The position numbers and the translations under genes are program-made. From Limoniibacter endophyticus (GTDB lineage: Bacteria > Pseudomonadota > Alphaproteobacteria > Rhizobiales > Rhizobiaceae), in assembly GCF_014652835.1 (NCBI RefSeq), contig NZ_BMZO01000004.1, forward strand, positions 124,001 through 188,000: 64,000 nt of DNA, read 5' to 3'. Below the pieces are notes generated by a model, which ran no database searches, was not told the origin of the DNA, and saw only the letters and a program-made list of their open reading frames with translations. Below are positions 28,371 to 36,674 of this stretch, piece after piece (positions within the stretch are counted from its first letter, which is position 1; every line of letters starts with the position of its first letter).

Positions 28371-28901
28371 GTGGCTATCGCACCTGACACGCCGGGAAGC
28401 AGGTATGCGCTGTCCTTGCGCATCTTGCACTGGCTCGTGGCATGCATAGTCCTTGCCACTTGGCCGCTCGGGCTGCTGCTGGAACATTTCAAGGATGAGG
28501 TGAAGCTCGACTTCTATCTCATCCACGAATCGCTGGGTTTTCTAGTCTTGTGGCTCATGTTGCTGCGTGTCGGCTTCCGTTTAACCTCCGGCGCACCTGA
28601 ACATGAGCGTAACTGGACCGGAACGCTGGCTGCTACCGTGCACTGGCTTTTTTATCTTGCACTGATCATCATGCCCCTCAGCGGCTTTCTCGCCACTAAC
28701 GCCTTCGGTTTTCCGCTGATCTGGTTCGGCATTATTCCAGTATGGTCGCCCGTAGGCCCGTCGCGTGAGTTGGGTGCGTTCTTCATAAGCATTCACGTAA
28801 TAACCGCCTGGGCAATCCTGGGATTGTTCGCATTGCACATGGCCGGCTTTCTTTATCATCACCTCATCCGTCGTGATGCTACGTTGCAGAGGATTTTATG
28901 A
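28371..28901 (+). CDS. Cytochrome b561-family protein
   Basis: Four-helix diheme membrane cytochrome of the bacterial b561/YodB type (176 aa). Heme-ligand histidines are placed as expected: RILHWL in TM1, HESLGFLVLWLMLLR in TM2, TVHWLFYLALIIMPLSG in TM3, and HVITAWAILGLFALHMAGFLYHH in TM4. GTG start with a GGGGAAG upstream. Its stop overlaps the start of the RibD-like reductase by 4 bp, which ties it to the pterin/flavin-like locus. Confidence 0.88.
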   Translation: MAIAPDTPGSRYALSLRILHWLVACIVLATWPLGLLLEHFKDEVKLDFYLIHESLGFLVLWLMLLRVGFRLTSGAPEHERNWTGTLAATVHWLFYLALIIMPLSGFLATNAFGFPLIWFGIIPVWSPVGPSRELGAFFISIHVITAWAILGLFALHMAGFLYHHLIRRDATLQRIL

Positions 28902-29743
28902 ACATTGTGCACATGCAGCGCAGGGCATTCCGCGAAAATTGCTGGAAGCATCTACTGGCTTTACGATCAGGTGAACCAGTCCGGCCAGCGTTCCTCGACC
29001 CTTGCGCGGCGCTCTATCTCCCGATCGCGCAGCGGGAAAAACCGCTGGTAATTGCACAGGTCGGTCAATCGCTCGACGGTCGGGTGGCCACTGAAAGCGG
29101 CGACGCACGAGATGTGTCGGGATCCGATGGAATCGCACACCTTCACCGTTGTCGGGCCCTTGTCGATGCCGTGGTCGTCGGTGTCGGGACGGTCGTTGCA
29201 GACAATCCGAGCCTTACGGTTCGTGCAGTGGAAGGACAAAACCCGACCCGCGTGGTGATTGACCCGAGCGGACGCATCCCACACGCCTCCAAACTCCTGC
29301 ATGACGGGCAGTCACCAGTCATCATCGTGCAGGCGACTGACGTCGATTCGCGCGCCCCCAACGCCGAAACAATCGCACTCGAGCGTCAGGAGAACGGTTG
29401 CCTGGAGGTTTCCGACATTCTGTGCGCACTGAGCGGACGTGGCTTGAAGACGATCCTCGTTGAGGGTGGTGCCTGTACTATATCGCGTTTCATCAATGCC
29501 GGATGCATCGATCGTCTGCATGTAGCCGTCGCGCCGCTCATCATCGGCGCCGGCCCCGCCGGCATTACCCTACCGCCCATTGACAAGTTAGCGCAGGCGC
29601 AACGCCCAAAGATCGACATTTACGATATTGGTTCCGATATCGTCTTCGACTGTGATTTCAGAAGGTCGCCTGATCTGGCGGCAGACCCAGCATATCGAGA
29701 TGACCGACGCGCAGACCGCTGCGATCCGTCTGCAGAAGTCTGA
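28898..29743 (+). CDS. RibD C-terminal-domain reductase (no deaminase domain)
   Basis: A 281-aa protein whose core (about residues 48-250) is the RibD_C/dihydrofolate-reductase-like fold. It reads VIAQVGQSLDGRVA, VGVGTVVADNPSLTVR, TRVVIDPSGRIP and LVEGGACTISRFINAG. The RibD family reduces the ribosyl side chain of a GTP-derived pyrimidine to ribityl. The deaminase half and its zinc motif are absent; a 50-residue unrelated N-terminus is present instead. That recalls archaeal/fungal enzymes that reduce before deamination. The last 86 bp overlap the convergent methyltransferase. Confidence 0.83.
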   Translation: MNIVHMQRRAFRENCWKHLLALRSGEPVRPAFLDPCAALYLPIAQREKPLVIAQVGQSLDGRVATESGDARDVSGSDGIAHLHRCRALVDAVVVGVGTVVADNPSLTVRAVEGQNPTRVVIDPSGRIPHASKLLHDGQSPVIIVQATDVDSRAPNAETIALERQENGCLEVSDILCALSGRGLKTILVEGGACTISRFINAGCIDRLHVAVAPLIIGAGPAGITLPPIDKLAQAQRPKIDIYDIGSDIVFDCDFRRSPDLAADPAYRDDRRADRCDPSAEV

Positions 29744-30461
29744 AATCCTTCCACGCGGCAATTTTTTCCGCGTCGATCATACCCGTTTCGGCGACAGCCC
29801 TCGCCATGCCTTCTATGAAGGCGTTCTGCAGCGCAACGTGCTCGGGTGTCAAAGCCCAATCGCTTTTTGCCGTTTCGACCAAATAGCCCTGTGCCTCAAA
29901 AACCTCGCGAAGGATATGAGCTGCCTCAGGTCCCGCAGCTGGCCCTATGCCCTTGTCCCCGCGCTGATGCGCATTGAACGCCGCGACTGCCGCGCCATCG
30001 AGAGCGTGGGGCGTTTCAAACAGGATCATGCCATCGTAATTGAGAGCCGCATAAAGACCAATTTCACGCGGTCTCAAAACGAAGGCAAGTGCCTCGATCA
30101 TAGCGCGTGAACAAAGATCGAAGAGCGCGGACGCCGTCATTAATCGCGTTCCAGCAAGCGGAATTGCCGCGAGGTCATTCAGGTCGGCTTCAACGCATTC
30201 TAGAGAAATCTCCCTGTCGTGTCGGTTCTTTGCGATACCGAGCAGATGCGGATCGTGATCGACAAGACGCCAGTGCAAGGGCCGAACCAGACCGGGGGCC
30301 AAGGCGCGCAGGGTAGAACCAGTACCGCTGCCTATGTCGGTAATGGTGGTGGCTTCGCCATCATCGGCAAAACCGAGTGCCCTTTGCAGCAAGCTCCTGT
30401 CCCGGGAAAGAAAGTCGGCTGATTCACGCAGATCAAGCCAATCTTCGCGAAATCCGCTCAT
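29658..30461 (-). CDS. Class I SAM-dependent methyltransferase
   Basis: A 267-aa Rossmann-fold methyltransferase. Motif I reads TITDIGSGTGSTLRAL (about residues 40-55), the acidic loop is in WRLVDHDPHLL, and motif II-like ECVEADLNDL follows. Substrate is unknown. Its ATG overlaps the stop of the upstream GT4 gene by 4 bp, so it is the last member of the leftward MDR-PTPS-GT4-MT unit. Confidence 0.82.
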   Translation of the reverse strand: MSGFREDWLDLRESADFLSRDRSLLQRALGFADDGEATTITDIGSGTGSTLRALAPGLVRPLHWRLVDHDPHLLGIAKNRHDREISLECVEADLNDLAAIPLAGTRLMTASALFDLCSRAMIEALAFVLRPREIGLYAALNYDGMILFETPHALDGAAVAAFNAHQRGDKGIGPAAGPEAAHILREVFEAQGYLVETAKSDWALTPEHVALQNAFIEGMARAVAETGMIDAEKIAAWKDFRLLQTDRSGLRVGHLDMLGLPPDQATF

Positions 30462-31504
30462 GTGATCGTCTCAAGCACTTTTTCTATCGTAGCTGCCGTC
30501 TCATCCCAGCCCGGTAAGGTCGCCCCATGCCTGCGTGAACCGGCTGCCAGTCCAGTGCGAAGCTCCCTGTCCTGAAGAAGCCGCCGTAGCGCCTGCCCGA
30601 AAGCAGCCGCATTGCCCGGTTCGACGAGAATTCCGGCTTCCTGCGGCACAACATCGGGAATGGCCCCGGCTCTTGTCGCAACTATTGGCAGACCATGAGC
30701 CATCGCCTCGGCAAAAACCATCCCGTAACCTTCGTAATAAGTTGCGAGCGCGAAAATATCCGCAGCGGGCAATTCGCCACGTGTATCATCGACCTGTCCG
30801 GTCAGACTGATGCGTCCGGAGAGGCCCAATCGTCCGATCCGATCTTCAAGCTCCTGAGTGAACGCCGCATCCACCGACCGGTTGCCGATGATGCGGCACG
30901 TCCATTCCAGATCGGCATTTTCTGCCAATGCCTCGACCAGCACATCATGTCCCTTGCGACGGATGATCGTGCCTATTGCCAGAATATGTGGCACGCCATC
31001 GGGCGAACCAGACGCCTGGATACCAGGGTCCGTGCCGGGCAGCGCGATCGCAATCCTGCTCTCGTCGACACCGAATTCGGCCGCCAATTGCCGCTTCGTC
31101 GCTGGCGAGGTCACTACGACCGCGTGCGCATGCTTCAGTGCTTCAGTCTCCGAGCGTTCCAGCCTTTCCTTCACCAAGGGCTCCAGATGCCCCTCGCGAG
31201 CCAAAGGATGGTGGATGAGAGCCACAAGCTTCAAGCGTGCGGAAAGCACCTGCGCAACCTCCGGCATGACGCCATAAGCCAGGCCGTCAATCAGCAGAAA
31301 CGCTTCGTCCGGCACCGTTTCGAGCATACGCGTCGCATGCGCCAGTGCGTGCTCGTCAGGTTGCGGGAAGTTTTCCCCGAGCGGCAGCGCCTCCACTTTC
31401 CAACCCCGTTTTCCCAAGGCGTGGAGGATGCGGCGATCATAGCCATAACCACCGGTACGGATTTCCAGGTCACCCGGATAGGCAAAATATAGTATTCTGC
31501 TCAA
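30458..31504 (-). CDS. Glycosyltransferase family 4
   Basis: GT-B fold glycosyltransferase of 348 aa. N-terminal GGYGYDRRILHALGKRGW is the acceptor-side glycine-rich loop. The C-terminal donor site has HILAIGTIIRRKGHDVLVEAL, and the EX7E motif lies in TYYEGYGMVFAEAMAHGLPIVAT. It probably adds a hexose from a nucleotide sugar to a lipid or small-molecule acceptor. It overlaps both neighbours by 4 bp. Confidence 0.88.
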   Translation of the reverse strand: MSRILYFAYPGDLEIRTGGYGYDRRILHALGKRGWKVEALPLGENFPQPDEHALAHATRMLETVPDEAFLLIDGLAYGVMPEVAQVLSARLKLVALIHHPLAREGHLEPLVKERLERSETEALKHAHAVVVTSPATKRQLAAEFGVDESRIAIALPGTDPGIQASGSPDGVPHILAIGTIIRRKGHDVLVEALAENADLEWTCRIIGNRSVDAAFTQELEDRIGRLGLSGRISLTGQVDDTRGELPAADIFALATYYEGYGMVFAEAMAHGLPIVATRAGAIPDVVPQEAGILVEPGNAAAFGQALRRLLQDRELRTGLAAGSRRHGATLPGWDETAATIEKVLETIT

Positions 31505-31902
31505 AGTTCAGCCTCGTACCATCCGCGCGCAATATGCGATTCATGCAGCGTGACGCGAATTCTGGCGACGCGACTGCTGCTACCGTGCCCAAGCTCCCCA
31601 TCACGCACATTTTGTGCCAGCGTATCAAAAATATGCTTGGCGAGAAATTCGGTCGTCGTCACCTTGCCCTTGAATATGTCCACTTCGTCGAGATTCTTAT
31701 AATTCAGCGGCTTCAATGCTCTAGCGAGAATAGCGGTCGCTAGACCTATGTCGACGGCAAGTCCGTCCTCATCAAGCTCTCGCGTGAAGAAGGCAGCATC
31801 GACGAGGAATGTCGCTCCATGCATACCCTGGGCGGGCCCGAAGGACGGGCGCGGCAGACTGTGGGCGATCATCATGTGGTCGCGAACCTCAACAGCAAAC
31901 AT
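31501..31902 (-). CDS. Divergent 6-pyruvoyl-tetrahydropterin synthase/QueD-like protein
   Basis: A 133-aa T-fold protein of the PTPS/QueD family. Recognisable parts are AHSLPRPSFGP, QGMHGATFLVDAAFF, VDIGLATAILARALKPLNYKNLDEV, TTEFLAKHIFDTL and the C-terminal Glu in LHESHIARGWYEAEL. Three signature positions are changed: the third zinc His of HGH is Ala30, the catalytic Cys position four residues before HG is Ala24, and the His of the L-x-H-x-x-L motif is Tyr. It may therefore have a different activity or a binding role. It is coupled to the GT4 gene. Confidence 0.78.
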   Translation of the reverse strand: MFAVEVRDHMMIAHSLPRPSFGPAQGMHGATFLVDAAFFTRELDEDGLAVDIGLATAILARALKPLNYKNLDEVDIFKGKVTTTEFLAKHIFDTLAQNVRDGELGHGSSSRVARIRVTLHESHIARGWYEAEL

Positions 31903-31911
31903 GGCAAATCC

Positions 31912-32925
31912 TCAATAAATGACTCTGTGGCAAAGGGTGGATTTGTCGGCGAGGATAACGCCGTAGCGCGCGGGGAGCGCATCGAAAGGTGTTTCGCCGG
32001 AAAAGAGCAGATCGAGTAACGGATCGTCGAGCAATGAAAGGGCAATCTGCATGCGTCTCTTCGCATCAACCTGCCCTCGGCGTGATGCCGCAACGAGACC
32101 GACCTGGGAGGAGATGATCGAGAGGCGCTTTGAGTGAAACGGCCCGCCGAGTCTCAGTTCGACAGTTTTTTCACCGTACCAACTCGCTTCGACGATTTTT
32201 GCTTCGAGGGCCGCATTGTCAATCGCCAACTGCAAAGCCTCCCCCGAGGCCGAGACATTGACCAGCACATCGAATTCTCCGGAAAGCGTGTCGGCATTTG
32301 CGAAACGACAGCCAAAAGCTTCTGCGATTTCCTGTTTTGCGTCATCGATATCGACCATAGTGACCTGAACACCAGGGATCTTCGCCGCTATACGCGCAAC
32401 AAGAAGGCCAACCACACCCGCTCCGAAGACGCAAAGCCTTGTGCCTGTAGCAATCCCTGCATCCCAGACGATGTTGAGAGCCGTTTCCATGTTCGCCGCG
32501 AGAACAGCGCGACGCGACGGCACAGCTTCGGGAATCGGGTGGAAAGTCTCCACCTTCAGAAGTGCCCGCGTTTGATGCGGATGGAGACAGAAGCCGCGCT
32601 TGCCAATCATATCATGCGGCCCAGCTTCAATCTCGCCGACCAGACAATAGCCATATTTGACGGGAAAGCCGAAATCACCATCCTGATGCAGGCATTCCAT
32701 GCGCTGCCATTCGCTCTCTGGAACTTGTCCCTTGAAGACAAGAGCTTCAGTTCCCCGGCTGATCGCGCCAAACCGCGAACGCAATACGATCTGATCGTCT
32801 GCAGGTTGCGGCAGATGTTCTTGGCGCAATGCCGCTTCGCCTGGTTTCTCCAGCCATAGCGCACTGGCTTCCAAAGAGCAGAACAAGGGATCCGCCGTCA
32901 GGTTCACTTTGTCCCCTTTGCGCAT
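31912..32925 (-). CDS. MDR-family (zinc-type alcohol dehydrogenase-like) oxidoreductase
   Basis: A 337-aa protein of the medium-chain dehydrogenase/reductase superfamily. The N-terminal GroES-like part is SRFGAISRGTEALVFKGQVPE. The Rossmann domain carries LCVFGAGVVGLLVARIAAK and the acidic cofactor selector in VTMVDIDDAKQEIA. The classical zinc-binding Cys/His set is not evident, so it may be a zinc-independent member. The start at 32925 is chosen from homology. It heads the leftward arm and shares a divergent promoter region with the GTP cyclohydrolase gene. Confidence 0.82.
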   Translation of the reverse strand: MRKGDKVNLTADPLFCSLEASALWLEKPGEAALRQEHLPQPADDQIVLRSRFGAISRGTEALVFKGQVPESEWQRMECLHQDGDFGFPVKYGYCLVGEIEAGPHDMIGKRGFCLHPHQTRALLKVETFHPIPEAVPSRRAVLAANMETALNIVWDAGIATGTRLCVFGAGVVGLLVARIAAKIPGVQVTMVDIDDAKQEIAEAFGCRFANADTLSGEFDVLVNVSASGEALQLAIDNAALEAKIVEASWYGEKTVELRLGGPFHSKRLSIISSQVGLVAASRRGQVDAKRRMQIALSLLDDPLLDLLFSGETPFDALPARYGVILADKSTLCHRVIY

Positions 32926-33070
32926 TACGCTGCGAAAATCGAATAAAATCCATAGGCTAGAAGCGCGTATTGGCGGGTTGGTTCCGCAACGGAAAATAAA
33001 AAAGGTTCGTCGGGGAAAATAATTCGGTTTCGAACGTTGTCCGTAGCTGAATACCCATGAGGAGCATGCG
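32926..33070. promoter_or_regulatory. Divergent promoter region of the pterin/flavin-like locus
   Basis: The 145 bp between the outward-facing MDR and GTP cyclohydrolase II genes must contain promoters for both arms. A small inverted repeat TTCCG-CAA-CGGAA lies at 32982-32994, beside an A-rich stretch. No known riboswitch (for example FMN) is recognisable. Confidence 0.5.
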
Positions 33071-34189
33071 ATGGCCACCATTCGCGGCAAAATTGCCAAA
33101 ACAAGTTTCATGACAGTCGATCCGGCCATTCGATGCGAGCGTGCTTCCTCAGAGCTACGCTTCGGGCGCGCTATTGTCGTGGAAGACAAGGCGCAAATAA
33201 TTGCCGCGCTCGCACTGGACGCCTGCGCCCCCTCAACCTTCGATCTTTTTGCCGTCGCCAGCGACAACATGCATCAGCTTTTCCTGTCGCCATTCCGTGC
33301 AGGAGCGCTTGGACTTGAAACGGCTGGCGGCCTGGCACTTCCACTCTCCGGCATCGATTTCGAAGAAGCCTCCCGTCTTTCCTTTGCGCGCGATGTGGCC
33401 TTGCCCGGTCACTTCCTCCCCGCGACCGATGCAATGCGCTCAGCTTCTTCACTGGCTCAACTTTCCCTGCTTCTGCCGGGGGTCGTTTGCGCCGACATTT
33501 CTCGTTCGCGCCAGCTGTTTGATGGATGCGTCAGCGTCAACGTCGATGACGTATCGCAGGCAGCCAGACACGCACAGCGTTTTGAACTGGTGGTGCGCAC
33601 CATGGTGCCGCTGAAGGATTTCGGCAATTGCGAGTTCTTCGTGTTCCGCGGCGGCATCGCCCAGCGCGATCAGATCGCGATCGTCGTTGGAAAGCCGGAT
33701 TCCTCCAAACCGGTTCCTGTTCGTATCCACTCCTCATGCATCACCGGTGATCTTTGCGGTTCTTTGAAATGCGATTGCGGAGACCAGTTGCGTAACGGTC
33801 TCGCTGCCATGTACGAAGCAGGCGGTGGCATCATGCTCTATCTCGATCAGGAAGGCCGCGGCACCGGCATCGGAGCCAAGATGCGTGCCTATGGCTATCA
33901 GCACGAAGGTCTGGATACGATAGATGCGGATGCCGAGCTGGGTTTCGGGCCAGACCATCGCAAATATGAAGCTGCGGTAGCGATGCTATCGATAATGGGC
34001 ATCGACAAGGTCGATCTCCTGACGAACAACCCGACGAAAATCGCCTATCTGCGCAAGAGCGGCATTGACGTCATCGGGCGGACCGCGGTTGGCGGCGTGG
34101 TCACGGCGGAAAATCTGAACTATCTGCGCACAAAATCCGTTCGCGCCGGACACATGATCGACATTGCAGCTCTGGAGCGATCAGCATGA
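33071..34189 (+). CDS. GTP cyclohydrolase II with vestigial DHBP-synthase-like N-terminus
   Basis: A 372-aa protein. The C-terminal half (about residue 215 on) is GTP cyclohydrolase II, which opens GTP to 2,5-diamino-6-ribosylamino-pyrimidinone phosphate. Zinc ligands C223-x10-C234-x-C236, the DQEGRGTGIG loop, GFGPDHRKY and TNNPTKI are all present. The N-terminal 200 residues resemble a degenerate RibB (e.g. LFLSPFRAGALGL) without the acidic DRENEGD motif or the catalytic HTEA. RBS GAGGAG precedes the ATG. Confidence 0.85.
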   Translation: MATIRGKIAKTSFMTVDPAIRCERASSELRFGRAIVVEDKAQIIAALALDACAPSTFDLFAVASDNMHQLFLSPFRAGALGLETAGGLALPLSGIDFEEASRLSFARDVALPGHFLPATDAMRSASSLAQLSLLLPGVVCADISRSRQLFDGCVSVNVDDVSQAARHAQRFELVVRTMVPLKDFGNCEFFVFRGGIAQRDQIAIVVGKPDSSKPVPVRIHSSCITGDLCGSLKCDCGDQLRNGLAAMYEAGGGIMLYLDQEGRGTGIGAKMRAYGYQHEGLDTIDADAELGFGPDHRKYEAAVAMLSIMGIDKVDLLTNNPTKIAYLRKSGIDVIGRTAVGGVVTAENLNYLRTKSVRAGHMIDIAALERSA

Positions 34190-34971
34190 GCCTTGCTGCA
34201 TCAGCTCGTCATCATACAGCAGGCCCGGTCGAAGCGTGGCGCTCGCGCTCGATCCTCACCGATACCCTCGTAATTCTCGCCTGTATCGGCGCACTTCTAC
34301 TCGCGGCAATCGTAACGCTCCACGCACTGCTGGATTTTGGCGTCGGCTTTGCCGTGTTTTCACTGGCTGCCTACACAGCTGTGTCTTCGTTTGTCGTGTT
34401 TTATCTCGATAAATATCCGCACGCCCGCTTCGGGGCGGCAAATGCCATCACTGCGTTTCGCGCCAGCATGACATGCCTTCTGGGCGGCCTTCTGTTCGAG
34501 ACAGACTGGCTAAGCGCGCCGGCGATGGAAATGTGGATGTGGGCCTTCGTTGCGGCCGCGATTTTCGCTCTTTCTCTCGACGGGTTCGACGGGTGGCTGG
34601 CACGCCGCGCCGGCCAGTGCTCTTCCTTCGGTGGCCGCTTCGACATGGAAATCGACGCGGCGCTAATCCTGTCCCTCTCCGTAATGGCTTTTGCACTCGG
34701 AAAGGCAGGTGCCTGGGTGATTCTCATCGGCGTGATGCGTCACCTCTTCCTGCTCGGCCGGCTGCTTTGGCCGCGACTGCGCGGCGAACTGGAGGATTCC
34801 TATCGCCGCAAGACCATATGCGTCATGCAGATCATAGCGCTTTGCATCATCCTTACCCCGGTCGTCCAGCAACCTTACGCGCCCGTCATTGCCGCAGTTG
34901 CACTTGCATGCCTCGTTTACTCCTTCGCCATCGATATTCTTGATCTTCTGGGTCATAAGGCCACTACATGA
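34186..34971 (+). CDS. CDP-alcohol phosphatidyltransferase
   Basis: Integral membrane enzyme (261 aa, about six hydrophobic segments) that transfers a phospho-alcohol from a CDP-activated donor. The class signature is complete: D132-x2-D135-G-x2-A139-R140-x8-G149-x3-D153-x3-D157. Donor and acceptor are unknown; it is longer than typical PgsA. It overlaps the GTP cyclohydrolase II gene and the FkbM gene by 4 bp each, so the three are probably co-translated. Confidence 0.88.
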   Translation: MSLAASARHHTAGPVEAWRSRSILTDTLVILACIGALLLAAIVTLHALLDFGVGFAVFSLAAYTAVSSFVVFYLDKYPHARFGAANAITAFRASMTCLLGGLLFETDWLSAPAMEMWMWAFVAAAIFALSLDGFDGWLARRAGQCSSFGGRFDMEIDAALILSLSVMAFALGKAGAWVILIGVMRHLFLLGRLLWPRLRGELEDSYRRKTICVMQIIALCIILTPVVQQPYAPVIAAVALACLVYSFAIDILDLLGHKATT

Positions 34972-35702
34972 GGCTGCCGATCGGCCTGCTGCGCTCATTG
35001 ATCATCTATTATTGCCAGCCTTGGCGACGCATCGCGCTCAAGCGGCTTTATGCCGAGTTTCTTGAAGATGACGCGCTCGTCTTCGATATCGGAGCGCATG
35101 TCGGCAATCATACACGCACATTTCTTGCGCTAGGATGTCGCGTGGTAGCCCTCGAGCCGCAACCTGACTTCGCCGACTTCCTCGAAAAGACCTTGCGCGG
35201 CCCGCGTGTTTTTCTCGTGCGCGAGGCTGCCGGTGCCAGAGTCGGACAAACCGAACTGCGCATTTCCAGCCGCCATCCCACCGTTTCCACCATCTCCGAA
35301 TCATGGATCGACGCAGTGAAATGGAGTCCCGGCTTTCGTCATGTACGATGGGATGAAGTCGTCAGCGTTCCGATGACGACGCTAGATGCACTAATCTCCG
35401 TCCACGGTTGTCCGAAATTCTGTAAAATTGACGTAGAAGGTGCGGAGGCCGATATTCTCAACGGGTTGAGTCATCCGATCGACATTCTATCCTTCGAATA
35501 TATTCCGGCAGCCATCGAGGTAGCCGAAGCGTGTCTCGAACGTATCCGCCAACTCGGGAGCTACCGTTTCAATCGCATCGTCGGTGAGCAACAGCGTTTC
35601 AAACATGCTGAGTGGCTGGAGGCAGATGCCATGCTCCGGATATTACGCGGTATGGACGAAAGTGAGAGATCGGGTAATCTCTATGCCAGGCTCAACCGGT
35701 AA
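34968..35702 (+). CDS. FkbM-family methyltransferase
   Basis: A 244-aa SAM-dependent O-methyltransferase. Motif I is ALVFDIGAHVGNHTRTFLALG (near residues 36-56). FkbM features are CRVVALEPQPDFADFL and the later CKIDVEGAEADILNGL. It probably methylates a sugar or alcohol hydroxyl of the product made by this locus. Its last 11 bp overlap the convergent YbhN-like gene. Confidence 0.87.
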   Translation: MRLPIGLLRSLIIYYCQPWRRIALKRLYAEFLEDDALVFDIGAHVGNHTRTFLALGCRVVALEPQPDFADFLEKTLRGPRVFLVREAAGARVGQTELRISSRHPTVSTISESWIDAVKWSPGFRHVRWDEVVSVPMTTLDALISVHGCPKFCKIDVEGAEADILNGLSHPIDILSFEYIPAAIEVAEACLERIRQLGSYRFNRIVGEQQRFKHAEWLEADAMLRILRGMDESERSGNLYARLNR

Positions 35703-36621
35703 ATGCTTGATATTTGCGCATGTAAGCCAGCAAGCCCGGCGCTGCGCCGAGCGTAGCAATAGCGCCGTAGAGAATGCTGGCGGCAACGCCTTGATCTGCC
35801 GTAAAGCCAAATACGGGCCACAACGCCGCGGCGGCGGCTTCCCGCGCACCCCAGCCGCCAGTAGCAAGCGGAACCATCATCGTCAGCAGGCAGAGCGGCA
35901 CGGCGGTGAGGATCGCCGCCCCCGGCAATGGCGCCCCTATGGCAGCAGATACGGCAGCAAAAGAGGCGATGTAGCTTGCAACAATCGTTCCGCTCAACAT
36001 CGTCTGCGTTACTGCTGCAATCGGCAAACTGTAAGCTCTGGCGGCAGCATTGGTGAAATCCGCGATCCGGGCACGCACGCTTCGGGGGCCGAAACGCCGA
36101 AAGCCAAAAAGGGAAACAGTTACAGCAACGCAAATCAAAATTATTACCGCAAGGATATGGGCTGTCTCCGGCGGACGATCACCCGCGTCCAGAAACGGCC
36201 AGATGAAGAAGCCCGCAGTGGTCACGATGAAGAAAGCCAATTGCCCCGAGAAACGCTCGATCATCACCGCCTGCACGGCACCTGCCCAGCCTTCGCCCTC
36301 CTGACGCGAACGTGCCACGCGGACCGCATCACCGGCCACGCCGCCCGGCATCACCATATTGGCAAACGAACTCGCATAATATTCAAGGATCGCCCTCCCG
36401 GCTGGCAAGGATCGCCCCAGTTGATGCGCCGTATAGCGCCACCGCAAGGCGGAAAGCACGATCTGCACCTGCACCAGCACAAGACCGGCCAGCAGGTAAA
36501 ACGGGCTGGCGGCGGCGAGACTGCGCGCGATCTCGCGCCAGTCCACGAAGGCAAAAACGCCCACAAGACAAAACAGGGCAAAAAGCGGAGCAGCCAGCCA
36601 CTTATAGCGTTTCAACTTCAT
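35692..36621 (-). CDS. YbhN/UPF0104 lysylphosphatidylglycerol-synthase-type membrane protein
   Basis: A 309-aa protein with about eight hydrophobic segments of the LPG_synthase_TM (UPF0104/YbhN) family, the membrane part of MprF without its catalytic domain. Typical motifs are LRWRYTAHQLG, YASSFANMVMPGGVAGDAVRVAR and PLATGGWGAREAAAA. Members are thought to flip or bind lipids. The ATG at 36621 lies 53 bp from the divergent sulfatase-fold gene. Confidence 0.85.
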   Translation of the reverse strand: MKLKRYKWLAAPLFALFCLVGVFAFVDWREIARSLAAASPFYLLAGLVLVQVQIVLSALRWRYTAHQLGRSLPAGRAILEYYASSFANMVMPGGVAGDAVRVARSRQEGEGWAGAVQAVMIERFSGQLAFFIVTTAGFFIWPFLDAGDRPPETAHILAVIILICVAVTVSLFGFRRFGPRSVRARIADFTNAAARAYSLPIAAVTQTMLSGTIVASYIASFAAVSAAIGAPLPGAAILTAVPLCLLTMMVPLATGGWGAREAAAAALWPVFGFTADQGVAASILYGAIATLGAAPGLLAYMRKYQAFTG

Positions 36622-36674
36622 GACAGGCACACTCTCACCACGCGGCAACGGGAAGAAAGAATTTGTACTCTCAC

